From: Nonomuraea fuscirosea
GTDB taxonomy: Bacteria > Actinomycetota > Actinomycetes > Streptosporangiales > Streptosporangiaceae
NCBI RefSeq assembly: GCF_003001935.1
Contig: NZ_PVNG01000003.1
Location: forward strand, 558,001 to 622,000
DNA length: 64,000 nt
Reading direction: 5' to 3'
The notes beneath the pieces are model-generated. The model worked only from the letters and a program-made list of their open reading frames with translations. It was not told the origin of the DNA and searched no databases. This document shows, piece after piece, positions 44,154-54,161 of this stretch. The translations under genes and the position numbers were made by a program. Positions within the stretch are counted from its first letter, which is position 1. Each line of letters opens with the position of its first letter.

Positions 44154-44191
44154 CCGCTCCTTCTCCGCGGGCCGACGAGAGGAGACGAGGC

Positions 44192-45364
44192 ATGACCGAG
44201 ATCGGCGGGGACATCGCACCGGGATTCGAAGCGGTGCGCGCGGCGTTCGCCGCGAACCTGGACTCCGGCCAGGACGTCGGCGCGGCGGTGAGCGTCTACG
44301 TGCACGGCCGCGAGGTCGTCGACCTGTGGGGCGGGATCGCCGATCCCGAGACCGGGCGCCCGTGGGAGCGCGACACCCTCCAGGTCGTCTACAGCACCAC
44401 CAAGGCCGTCACGGCGGCCTGCGCCCTGCTGCTGGCCCAGCGGGGCGAGCTCGACCTCGACGCGCCGGTGGCCCGCTACTGGCCCGAGTTCGCGGCCCAG
44501 GGCAAGAAGCGGCTGCCGGTGCGGTGGCTGCTCACCCATCAGGCCGGGCTGCCCGCGATCGACCGGCCGATCACCCCGGCCGAGGCCATCGCCTGGGAGC
44601 CCATGGTCAAGGCGCTCGCCGCGCAGAAGCCGTACTGGGAGCCGGGGACCGAGCACGGCTACCACGGGCTGACGTACGGCTGGCTCGTGGGCGAGGTCGT
44701 GCGCCGGGTCAGCGGCAGGAGCGTCGGCACGTTCCTCGCCGAGGAGATCGCGGGGCCGTTCGGCATCGACTTCTGGATCGGCCTGCCCAAGTCGGAGCAC
44801 CACCGGGTCAGCCGCATCCTCACCGAGGCCGCCGCCTTCGACCCCAGCGCCATCGACCTCGACGCCGTCCCCGAGCCCATGCGCGAGATCCTGGCCGTCT
44901 ACGCCGATCCCACCTCGCTCACCTCGCGCGCGATGGGCGTCGTCAAGCCGGCCCTGGACCACAACGACCCCGCCGAGCAGGCCGCCGAATTGCCCGCGAC
45001 CAACGGCATCTGCACGGCCCGCGGCCTGGCCCGCTTCTACGCGGCGCTCATCGGCGAGGTGGACGGCCGCCGCATCCTCACCTCCGGCAGCCTGGCCGCC
45101 GCGGTCGAGGAGCGGGCCGCCGGGATCGACCGGATCCTGCGGGTGCCGGTGCGGATCGGCACCGGGTTCGGCCTGCCTACGCCGGACGCGTACTGGTACT
45201 CGCCCTCCGCCTTCGGGTTCGGGGGCCTGGGCGGCTCCATCGGGTTCGCCGACCAGGAGAGCGGGATCGCGTTCGGCTACGTGATGAACCGCCTCAGAGA
45301 GGGCGTTCCCGACGACCGGGCCGCGAGCCTGTACCGCGCCGTGCGCGCGGCCGTCGCGCCCTGA
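44192..45364 (+). CDS. Serine hydrolase of the beta-lactamase/class C esterase family
   Basis: A 390-residue EstB-type esterase/beta-lactamase-fold enzyme. The catalytic motif S-x-x-K is STTKAV (nucleophile Ser), and the Tyr motif is HGYHGLTYGWL, where YxN is replaced by YHG as in many esterases. There is no signal peptide, so it is probably cytosolic. Start 44192 is set by GAGGAGA upstream. Its last 27 bases including the stop are repeated 6 bp downstream. Confidence 0.9.
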   Translation: MTEIGGDIAPGFEAVRAAFAANLDSGQDVGAAVSVYVHGREVVDLWGGIADPETGRPWERDTLQVVYSTTKAVTAACALLLAQRGELDLDAPVARYWPEFAAQGKKRLPVRWLLTHQAGLPAIDRPITPAEAIAWEPMVKALAAQKPYWEPGTEHGYHGLTYGWLVGEVVRRVSGRSVGTFLAEEIAGPFGIDFWIGLPKSEHHRVSRILTEAAAFDPSAIDLDAVPEPMREILAVYADPTSLTSRAMGVVKPALDHNDPAEQAAELPATNGICTARGLARFYAALIGEVDGRRILTSGSLAAAVEERAAGIDRILRVPVRIGTGFGLPTPDAYWYSPSAFGFGGLGGSIGFADQESGIAFGYVMNRLREGVPDDRAASLYRAVRAAVAP

Positions 45365-45398
45365 ACGGACGCCGTGCGCGCGGCCGTCGGCGCCTTGA
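45338..45398. repeat. Duplicated gene end after the esterase
   Basis: The 27 bp ending in the esterase stop (45338-45364) recur at 45371-45398 as GCCGTGCGCGCGGCCGTCGG followed by CGCCTTGA, with one inserted base and few changes, separated by six bases. Confidence 0.9.
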
Positions 45399-45446
45399 CG
45401 GGCACGGGGCGCGACGCGCCGCCGGTTACCCATCCGGGCCCCAGAC

Positions 45447-45480
45447 TTGGACGATTCATTATCTTGTACAGTTCGTGTTT
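45447..45480 (+). promoter_or_regulatory. AT-rich promoter region of the furA-katG unit
   Basis: A markedly AT-rich stretch (with TTGGAC, TTATCTTG and TACAGT elements) precedes the furA start by 20-50 bp. It is the natural place for the promoter and a FurA operator. No exact box was matched. Confidence 0.45.
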
Positions 45481-45500
45481 GTGGCGGTAGGTTTGACCGC

Positions 45501-45938
45501 ATGACCGCATCCAGCACTCCGACCACCGCCGAGGAGTTGCGCGGCGCGGGCCTGCGGGTCACGGCCGCCCGCGTGGCACTGCTCGACACCGTCAGAGAAG
45601 GCGATCATCTCGGCGTCGAGGCGATCGCCGACGGAGTGCGCGAACGCGTCGGCCATGTCTCCCTGCAGGCCGTCTACGAGGCCCTGCACGCCCTCACGGC
45701 GGCCGGCCTCGTCCGCCGCATCGAACCGGCCGGCAGCCCGGCCCGCTACGAAGGCCGGGTCGGGGACAACCACCACCACATCGTCTGCCGCTCCTGCGGG
45801 GCCGTGGCCGACGTCGACTGCGCCGTCGGTCACGCGCCCTGCCTGAGCGCGTCCGACGAGCACGGCTTCGTCATCGACGAGGCCGAGGTCATCTACTGGG
45901 GCCTGTGCCCCGCCTGTTCCACCGACATCAGTTCCTGA
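45501..45938 (+). CDS. furA: Fur family regulator (FurA/CatR-like)
   Basis: A 145-residue Fur-type metalloregulator. The winged HTH (LRGAGLRVTAARVALLDTVR, then VSLQAVYEALHALTAAGLVR) and the metal-binding region NHHHIVCRSCGAV are clear, with CPAC at the C-terminus giving a second Cys pair. In actinobacteria this subtype represses katG and itself and is relieved by peroxide. Here katG begins 34 bp downstream, which supports that role. ATG 45501 is the start with best family agreement. Confidence 0.92.
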   Translation: MTASSTPTTAEELRGAGLRVTAARVALLDTVREGDHLGVEAIADGVRERVGHVSLQAVYEALHALTAAGLVRRIEPAGSPARYEGRVGDNHHHIVCRSCGAVADVDCAVGHAPCLSASDEHGFVIDEAEVIYWGLCPACSTDISS

Positions 45939-45948
45939 GCAAACGTGA

Positions 45949-48204
<2,256 letters not shown>

Positions 48205-48224
48205 TCGTCCCCGCTCCCTGACTC

Positions 48225-48252
48225 CGGGCCGGCCCTGCATGGGGCCGGCCCG
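48225..48252 (+). terminator. Rho-independent-type stem-loop after katG
   Basis: CGGGCCGGCCC (48225-48235) and GGGCCGGCCCG (48242-48252) form an 11-bp perfect stem with a six-base loop, followed by TTGT, 20 bp after the katG stop. Confidence 0.8.
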
Positions 48253-48330
48253 TTGTCATGGACGGGCCCGTTCTGTGTGGCTCGGCGTCACAGACCGGCT
48301 TGTTCGGAACGGCCCGTTGTCACAGACGGG
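48247..48330. repeat. Degenerate direct repeats downstream of katG
   Basis: GGCCCGTTGTCA occurs at 48247-48258 and again at 48311-48322, and related GTCACAGACSGG blocks occur at about 48287 and 48319. These fill the short gap between katG and the hydrolase gene. Confidence 0.7.
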
Positions 48331-48331
48331 G

Positions 48332-48904
48332 TCACAGGTCGGCGAGGAAGTCCAGGGCGATGGCCCAGGCCCGCTCGGCGGCCTCGGGGTCGTGGTCGGG
48401 CAGGTCGGGGTCGGTGAACAGGTGGCCGGCGCCCGGGTAGCGGAAGACCTCCACGTCGGCCCGCGCCTGACGCATCCGCAGGTACCAGGCGTTCAGCCAG
48501 TCGACCGGCTCGTAGGTGTCGGGGTCGGCGACGTGCAGCTGCACGGGCAGGTCGTCGGCGGAGACCCCTTCGGCCATGTCGGACGTGCCGTGCATGAGCA
48601 GCAGGCCGCGCGACTGCTCGTCGCCCAGGGCCAGGTTCTGCGCGATCGCCGCGCCGAGCGAGAAGCCCGCGTAGACCAGCCCGTCGGCCGACAGCGGGGC
48701 CGCCGCGGCGACCGCCCGCTTGAGCAGCTCGTCCCGGCCGATCTCGTCCTTGATCGCGATGCCCTCCTCGGGCGTGTCGACGACCCGGCCGTCGTACAGG
48801 TCGGGGACGTGCACGGTGTGACCGGCCGCCCGCAGCCGGTCGGCCGCCTGGTGGACGGCGGGCCGCAGGCCGTACATCGAGTGCAAGAGGAGAATCCGCG
48901 CCAT
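48332..48904 (-). CDS. Dienelactone-hydrolase family protein
   Basis: A 190-residue alpha/beta-hydrolase of the dienelactone-hydrolase family. The nucleophile elbow is GFSLGA, so serine replaces the cysteine of classical DLH. The acid and histidine are in HVADPDTYEP and PGAGHLFTDPD. Compact length fits the family. The true substrate is unlikely to be a dienelactone given the Ser. It stands alone, convergent with katG. Confidence 0.88.
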   Translation of the reverse strand: MARILLLHSMYGLRPAVHQAADRLRAAGHTVHVPDLYDGRVVDTPEEGIAIKDEIGRDELLKRAVAAAAPLSADGLVYAGFSLGAAIAQNLALGDEQSRGLLLMHGTSDMAEGVSADDLPVQLHVADPDTYEPVDWLNAWYLRMRQARADVEVFRYPGAGHLFTDPDLPDHDPEAAERAWAIALDFLADL

Positions 48905-49069
48905 GCGCGCAGCTTAGCCAGCCCGCGCGCGTTCCCGGTCGCCCGCCCCGCGCGAGCCGCCGTAGGCCGCGATGGACGTGAACACCGCGAAGTCGTCTTC
49001 GCCCTGATCCAGTCGTCGGCCACCCTGACGCTGATCCCTTGGTGACGTGCCGGATGATTTTCCTGGTGC

Positions 49070-49939
49070 TCAGGGGGACAGGTTCATCGCCGTCAGGTGG
49101 GCGGCGTCGGTCAGGGCCGTGATGGCGGTGATCCGGTCGCCGGTGACGGTGAAGTACAGGATCGACAGCGGGGTGCCGTCGGCACGCCACGACATGAAGC
49201 CCGGCAGGCCGCCCACCAGCACCTCCCGCTCCCGCGCCGCCGCGCCGGAGAACAGCCGCGCCCGACCGGCGATCTCGGTGGCCCCGAGCACCACGACCTC
49301 GCCGCCGGGTGTGTCCACGGTCAGCTTCACCTCGGGGTCGAGCACGCGCAGCAGCTCGCCGAAGTCGCCGTCCCGCACGGCCGCGCGGAAGGCCCGTACC
49401 ACCTGCCGCTGCTCCCGTCCGGAGACCGGCTCCCGCTCGGTCGCCCGCACCTTCCCGCGGGCCCGGCTGGCCAGCATCTTGGCGGCGTCGGCCGACTTGC
49501 CGAGGATCCGGCCGATCTCGTCGAACGGCACCGCGAACAGGTCGTGCAGCACGAACGCCAGCCGCTCACCCGGCTTGAGCGACTGCAGGACGACGAGCAG
49601 CGCCAGCCCGACCGAGTCCGCCAGCACCGCCTCCTCCTCGGGCTCCGCCTCCTCGTCGAGGACGACGATGCCGGGCAGCCGGTCACCGTACGACGCCTCG
49701 GGGCGGCTCTGGCGTGAGCGCAGGACGTCCAGGCTGATCCGGCCGACCACCGTGGTCAGCCAGCCGCCCAGGTTGTGGATGGCCGCCGCGTCCTGCCGGG
49801 ACAGCCGCAGCCAGGCCTCCTGGACCACGTCCTCGGCGTCGGCGTGCGAGCCCAGCATGCGGAAGGCGACCGCGCGCAGCCGCTCACGCTGCGCCTCGAA
49901 CGCCTCGGTCACCAGGTCTGCCTGGCCGTGGTCGGACAT
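49070..49939 (-). CDS. ECF sigma factor with C-terminal SnoaL-like domain (SigJ/ECF41-like)
   Basis: A 289-residue extracytoplasmic-function sigma factor. Region 2 (FRMLGSHADAEDVVQEAWLR) and region 4 (FVLHDLFAVPFDEIGRILGK) are clear. An extra C-terminal domain of about 110 residues resembles SnoaL/NTF2 and takes the place of an anti-sigma factor in the ECF41/SigJ group. The linker motif usually WLPEP reads RLPGI here. It is divergent from a carboxymuconolactone decarboxylase gene, the standard ECF41 partner, so it likely activates that promoter. Confidence 0.92.
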   Translation of the reverse strand: MSDHGQADLVTEAFEAQRERLRAVAFRMLGSHADAEDVVQEAWLRLSRQDAAAIHNLGGWLTTVVGRISLDVLRSRQSRPEASYGDRLPGIVVLDEEAEPEEEAVLADSVGLALLVVLQSLKPGERLAFVLHDLFAVPFDEIGRILGKSADAAKMLASRARGKVRATEREPVSGREQRQVVRAFRAAVRDGDFGELLRVLDPEVKLTVDTPGGEVVVLGATEIAGRARLFSGAAAREREVLVGGLPGFMSWRADGTPLSILYFTVTGDRITAITALTDAAHLTAMNLSP

Positions 49940-50023
49940 GTCGTTACCTTTCTCCGTACCGCTCCGTCATGGGTGATGACGGGCCAGGACCGGCCCGGGT
50001 AACCGGAACCTAGGAGCGACACC

Positions 50024-50473
50024 ATGCAAGCACGGATGCAGAGCCCGGCCGACGCCGACGTCATGGCGGCCATCAAGGGCCTGTACAAGGCGATGTACTC
50101 GGGCGGGGTGGACCCGCGCGTGCTGGAGCTGGTCCACCTGCGGGCCAGCCAGATCCACGGCTGCTCCCCCTGCGTCCACGCCGGGATCGCCGCGGCCAGG
50201 AAACAGGGGGAGAGCGACGAACGGCTGCACAGCGTGGTCGCCTGGCGCGAGACGCCCTTCTTCACCGAGGCGGAACGGGCCGCGCTCGCCCTGGCCGAGG
50301 CGGCCACCCGGATCCAGGACGGGGCGCCGGGGGTGACCGACGAGATCTGGGCCGCGGCCGCCGAGCACTTCGACGAGCGGCAGCTGTCGGCTATCGTCCT
50401 GGACATCGCGCTGACCAACTTCTTCAACCGGATCAACCACACGCTCAGGGAGCAGGCCGGCAAAACCTGGTAA
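50024..50473 (+). CDS. Carboxymuconolactone decarboxylase/AhpD-like protein
   Basis: A 149-residue all-helical CMD/AhpD-family protein. The redox motif CSPCVHAG (C-x-x-C with a following His) marks the AhpD-like peroxidase branch, within LRASQIHGCSPCVHAGIAAA. It lies divergent from the SigJ/ECF41-like sigma gene, the classical target arrangement. Ribosome site AGGAG precedes ATG 50024. A 15-bp repeat array follows the stop by 18 bp. Confidence 0.92.
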   Translation: MQARMQSPADADVMAAIKGLYKAMYSGGVDPRVLELVHLRASQIHGCSPCVHAGIAAARKQGESDERLHSVVAWRETPFFTEAERAALALAEAATRIQDGAPGVTDEIWAAAAEHFDERQLSAIVLDIALTNFFNRINHTLREQAGKTW

Positions 50474-50490
50474 CCCGACCGGGGCCCGCC

Positions 50491-50559
50491 ATCGGTCGGC
50501 CTGTGATCGGTCGGCCTGTGATCGGTCGGCCTGTGATCGGTCGGCCTGTGATCGGTCGG
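50491..50559. repeat. 15-bp tandem repeat after the CMD gene
   Basis: Four perfect copies of ATCGGTCGGCCTGTG (50491-50550) plus a partial fifth (to 50559), starting 18 bp after the stop. Perfect identity indicates a young array. Confidence 0.95.
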
Positions 50560-50678
50560 GCCGCGCCGTCGGTCGGCGGCGGTCTCGTAGATGCGATGGC
50601 TGTTGCCGACGCGGTGCCGCTGTTGCGGGCATGATGATGATTTCTGCCTGGCATGTGCGGCGGGTAATGTGTGGGGTT

Positions 50679-51092
50679 GTGACGACGTTCAGGATCAGTG
50701 AGGCCGCGGCGTTGCTCGGCGTCAGCTCCGACACGGTCCGCCGCTGGGTCGACGCGGGCCGTCTCGGGGCCGAGCGCGACGAGCACGGTCACCGGCGGGT
50801 GAAGGGCGCCGACCTGGCCGCCTTCGCCCGCGCGCAGGTCGGGGCCGACGACGAGGGCGGCCGTTCCTCGGCGCGTAACCGCTTCCGCGGGATCGTCACC
50901 GAGGTGATCCGCGACGCGGTGATGGCCCAGGTGGAGATCGCCGCGGGGCCGTTCCGCGTGGTGTCGCTGATGAGCCGGCAGGCCGCCGACGAGCTGGGCC
51001 TGGAGCCCGGCGTGGTGGCGGTCGCCGTGATCAAGTCCACCAACGTCGTCGTGGAGGTCCCCGGCCGCGACCGCATGGCCGGTCAGCTGTGA
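50679..51092 (+). CDS. HTH-TOBE molybdate-type regulator/binding protein
   Basis: A 137-residue protein: an N-terminal excisionase/MerR-like HTH (RISEAAALLGVSSDTVRRWV) followed by one TOBE (molybdopterin/molybdate-binding) domain (GIVTEVIRDAVMAQVEIAAG ... VVAVAVIKSTNVVVEV). Such proteins usually precede molybdate ABC genes and bind oxyanion. GTG 50679 is preferred; ATG 50667 is possible. modB and modC follow directly, so it is probably the sensor or regulator of this transporter. Confidence 0.85.
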   Translation: MTTFRISEAAALLGVSSDTVRRWVDAGRLGAERDEHGHRRVKGADLAAFARAQVGADDEGGRSSARNRFRGIVTEVIRDAVMAQVEIAAGPFRVVSLMSRQAADELGLEPGVVAVAVIKSTNVVVEVPGRDRMAGQL

Positions 51093-51165
51093 GGGGCCGC
51101 GGGTTCGTGGGCTGGGAGCCGGCGCGGGGGAGCGCGCCCGCCGAGGTGAGCCGCGAAGCCCGCTG

Positions 51166-52104
51166 ATGAACAGTTCCCCACCGGAACCAGAGGCCGGGCC
51201 TCCTGACGATCCCCGTGACGGGCTCCGGGACGGACCTGGTGGTGGAGCCGATGACGGGCGTCGGCCACCCGTCCATGACCGGCCTCGTGGTGGGCTTCGT
51301 GGCGGGTCGGGACGGCGTTCGGTCTCCGGGCGGTTGCCGTGGGTGCTGATGGTGCCTGCCGTGCTGGGGCTGGTCTTTCTGGTGCTGCCGCTGGTGGGGC
51401 TGCTGGTCCGGGCGCCGTGGTCCACACTGCCGGCCCGGCTGACCGAGCCGCAGGTGCTGGAGGCGTTGCGGCTGTCGCTGATCACCGCGACCGTCGCCAC
51501 CGTCCTGTGCCTGTCGCTGGGGGTGCCGCTGGCGTGGCTGCTGGCCCGGGTGGAGTTCCCGGGCCGGCGGGTGGTGCGGGCGCTGGTCACCGTGCCGCTG
51601 GTGCTGCCGCCGGTGGTCGGGGGTGTCGCGTTGCTGCTGGTGCTGGGGCGGCGCGGGCTGGTCGGGGAGTGGCTTGAGGCCGGTTTCGGGATCACGCTGC
51701 CGTTCACCACGGCGGGGGTGGTCGTGGCGGAGGCGTTCGTGGCGATGCCGTTCCTGGTGATCAGCGTGGAGGGTGCGCTGCGTGCCGCCGACCGGCGGTT
51801 CGAGGAGGCCGCCGCGACGCTGGGGGCCTCGCGGTGGACGGTGTTCCGGCGGGTGACGCTGCCCATGGTCATGCCGGGGGTCGTCGCGGGGGCGGTGTTG
51901 TGCTGGGCGCGGGCGCTGGGCGAGTTCGGGGCGACGATCACGTTCGCCGGCAACTTCCCCGGTACGACCCGGACGATGCCGCTGGCCGTCTACCTGGCCC
52001 TGGAGACCGATCCGGAGGCGGCGATCGTGCTCAGTCTCGTGCTGCTGGCCGTCTCCGTCGTCATCCTGGCCAGCCTGCGCGACCGATGGGTGAGCGCGCC
52101 GTGA
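51166..52104 (+). CDS. modB: Molybdate ABC transporter permease ModB
   Basis: A 312-residue permease with about five or six spans and the coupling loop EEAAATLGASRWTVFRRVTL. GEFGATITFAGNFPGTTRTM is strongly conserved in ModB proteins. The first about 55 residues are a hydrophilic Gly/Arg/Asp-rich tail not found in most homologues; the start at 51166 is the only ATG, with internal alternatives too close to the first helix. The stop overlaps a GTG start of modC. No modA gene lies beside it. Confidence 0.88.
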   Translation: MNSSPPEPEAGPPDDPRDGLRDGPGGGADDGRRPPVHDRPRGGLRGGSGRRSVSGRLPWVLMVPAVLGLVFLVLPLVGLLVRAPWSTLPARLTEPQVLEALRLSLITATVATVLCLSLGVPLAWLLARVEFPGRRVVRALVTVPLVLPPVVGGVALLLVLGRRGLVGEWLEAGFGITLPFTTAGVVVAEAFVAMPFLVISVEGALRAADRRFEEAAATLGASRWTVFRRVTLPMVMPGVVAGAVLCWARALGEFGATITFAGNFPGTTRTMPLAVYLALETDPEAAIVLSLVLLAVSVVILASLRDRWVSAP

Positions 52105-52140
52105 CGAGCCTGAGCGATCGAGGAGGTGAGCGCGCCGTGA
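52089..52140. repeat. Duplicated stop/start junction of modB-modC
   Basis: The 16-mer GGTGAGCGCGCCGTGA, carrying the modB stop and a GTG, occurs at 52089-52104 and again at 52125-52140, offset by 36 bp (12 codons). The second copy follows AGGA, so the better ribosome site serves the downstream GTG. Confidence 0.9.
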
Positions 52141-53171
52141 GCCTTGAGGCGCGGCTCGTGGTCGAGCGGGCCGCTTTCACTCTCGACCTGGCGCTCGACG
52201 TACGGGCGGGTGAGGTGGTGGCGCTGCTCGGTCCCAACGGGGCGGGCAAGACCACCGCTCTGCGCGCGCTGGCCGGGCTGACCCGGTTGTCCGGCGGGCA
52301 TGTCACCCTGCGCGGCCGGCCGTTGCACACCCTGCCCGCCGAGAGCCGTCCGATCGGCATGGTCTTCCAGGACTACCTGCTGTTCCCGCACCTGTCCGCG
52401 CTGGACAACGTCGCCTTCGGCCTGCGCTGCCAGGGGATGTCCAAGACCGACGCCCGGGCCGCCGCCGCCGGGCTGCTGGAGCGGGTCGGGCTGGCCGCGC
52501 GCGCGGGGGCCAGGCCGCGGCAGTTGTCCGGCGGGCAGGCGCAGCGGGTCGCGCTCGCCCGCGCGCTCGCCGTACGGCCCGAGTTGCTGTTGCTGGACGA
52601 GCCACTGGCGGCCCTCGACGCGCACACCCGGCTGGAGATCCGGTCCCAGCTGCGGCGTCATCTGGCCGACTTCGACGGCGTCACCGTCCTGGTCACCCAC
52701 GATCCGCTGGACGCGATGGTGCTGGCCGACCGGCTGATCGTCATCGAGCACGGCGCCGTTGTCCAGCAGGGCGCCCCGGCCGAGGTCGCCCGGCGGCCCC
52801 GTACCGACTACGTGGCCCGGCTCGTCGGGCTCAACCTGTATCGCGGCGTGGCCGGCGGGGGCCGGGTCGAGGTGGGGGAGCTGCTGCTGCACACCTCCGA
52901 ACCCGCGACCGACGGCGCGGCCTTCGTCGCCTTCCCGCCCGCCGCCGTGGCGCTGTACCGGACCCGCCCGGACGGCAGCCCGCGCAACCTGTGGCAGGCC
53001 CGCATCGGGGGGATCGAACGGCACGGCGACAACGTCCGCGTCCACCTCGACGGCCCCGTCACCGCCTTCGCCGACATCACCCCCGCCGCGCTCGCCGACC
53101 TCGACCTGACCCCCGGTCAGCGGATCTGGGCCTCGGTCAAGGCCACGGAAACCCACGCCTACCCCGCCTGA
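52137..53171 (+). CDS. modC: Molybdate ABC transporter ATPase ModC
   Basis: A 344-residue ABC ATPase with a C-terminal TOBE domain. The Walker A motif is GPNGAGKTT, the Q-loop MVFQDYLLFPHL, the signature LSGGQAQRVALARAL, and Walker B LLLLDEPLAALD. The region from about residue 275 (GGIERHGDNVRVHLDGPV) is the oxyanion-binding TOBE-like fold. GTG 52137 has AGGAGG ten bases upstream; GTG 52101, which overlaps modB, would add 12 residues. It energises ModB. Confidence 0.9.
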   Translation: MSLEARLVVERAAFTLDLALDVRAGEVVALLGPNGAGKTTALRALAGLTRLSGGHVTLRGRPLHTLPAESRPIGMVFQDYLLFPHLSALDNVAFGLRCQGMSKTDARAAAAGLLERVGLAARAGARPRQLSGGQAQRVALARALAVRPELLLLDEPLAALDAHTRLEIRSQLRRHLADFDGVTVLVTHDPLDAMVLADRLIVIEHGAVVQQGAPAEVARRPRTDYVARLVGLNLYRGVAGGGRVEVGELLLHTSEPATDGAAFVAFPPAAVALYRTRPDGSPRNLWQARIGGIERHGDNVRVHLDGPVTAFADITPAALADLDLTPGQRIWASVKATETHAYPA

Positions 53172-53357
53172 GCCGAGAGCTCCGGGGACCGGAGGCGGTG
53201 TGACGGATGCGACCCTCTCGGGAGGGGGCCGGCGCCGGGGCTTCGTGCTGATGGATGCGGTGCTCTTGGTAGAGCCGCTGCTGGAGGATCCGTGCCGCCG
53301 GATGTGATGCTTGAGGAAGGATCACTACCGGAGGATTCCCGCCTTTCAGGAGGTTTC

Positions 53358-54125
53358 TTGTCCAGCCCCGCTCCCGCCGGCGACTTCGACTACGACCGGC
53401 ACGGGCACGGCTACGCCCGGCAGCGGCGTACCGATCCGCGCATCGCCGCCCACGTCCATGCCGCGCTCGGACCGGCCCGTACCGTCGTCAACGTCGGCGC
53501 GGGCGCCGGGTCCTACGAGCCGGAGGACCGTCACGTCGTGGCGGTCGAGCCGTCGGCGGCGATGCGCGCCCAGCGCCCGCGCCACCTGGCCCCAGCCGTG
53601 AACGCGACCGCCGAGCGGCTGCCCTTCGACGACGACGCCTTCGACGCCGCCATGGCGACCGTCACCGTCCACCAGTGGAGCGACACCGAGCGGGGACTGC
53701 GCGAGCTGCGCCGGGTCAGCCGTGGGCCCGTCGTCGTGCTGACCTTCGACGGCGACGCGCTCGATCTGCTCTGGCTGGCCGAGTACGCCCCCGAGCTGAT
53801 CGCCGCGGAACGCCGCCGCTACCCGCCGATCGACCTGATCGCCTCCCTCGTCGGCGGGCGGGCCGACGTGGTGCCGGTCGCGATCCCGATCGACTGCGTG
53901 GACGGGTTCACCGAGGCCTACTACGCCCGCCCCGAGCGCTTCCTCGACCCGGGGGTGCGCGCCTCGCAGTCGGCCTGGGGCTTCGTCGACGACGCGGCCG
54001 AGGCCCGCGCGGTCGAAGAGCTGCGGCGCGACCTGGAAAGCGGCGCCTGGGACCACCGCCACGGCCGGCTGCGCGACCAGCCCGAGTTCCTCGGCTCGCT
54101 CCGCCTGATCATCGGACACCCCTGA
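53358..54125 (+). CDS. Class I SAM-dependent methyltransferase
   Basis: A 255-residue methyltransferase with a Rossmann fold. The SAM loop is TVVNVGAGAGSYEPEDRHVV with the acidic VAVEPSAAM, and motif RLPFDDDAFDAAMATVTVHQ matches the UbiE/MT11 group. The acceptor is unknown. TTG 53358 is the likely start because CAGGAGG lies four to five bases upstream; in-frame ATG and GTG codons further upstream lack homology. Monocistronic. Confidence 0.85.
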   Translation: MSSPAPAGDFDYDRHGHGYARQRRTDPRIAAHVHAALGPARTVVNVGAGAGSYEPEDRHVVAVEPSAAMRAQRPRHLAPAVNATAERLPFDDDAFDAAMATVTVHQWSDTERGLRELRRVSRGPVVVLTFDGDALDLLWLAEYAPELIAAERRRYPPIDLIASLVGGRADVVPVAIPIDCVDGFTEAYYARPERFLDPGVRASQSAWGFVDDAAEARAVEELRRDLESGAWDHRHGRLRDQPEFLGSLRLIIGHP

Positions 54126-54161
54126 CCGGAGGGCGGTGCCGTCGGACGGCCTGGAGGGTGG

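Noticed and set aside
48905..49069. Possible remnant gene between the hydrolase and the sigma factor
   Set aside because: A minus-strand stretch reads somewhat protein-like (RLDQGEDDFAVFTSIAAYGG) but has no start, no full domain and only about 50 codons; not supportable.
50491..50559. Possible CRISPR array
   Set aside because: Repeats are contiguous 15-mers with no spacers and there are no cas genes.
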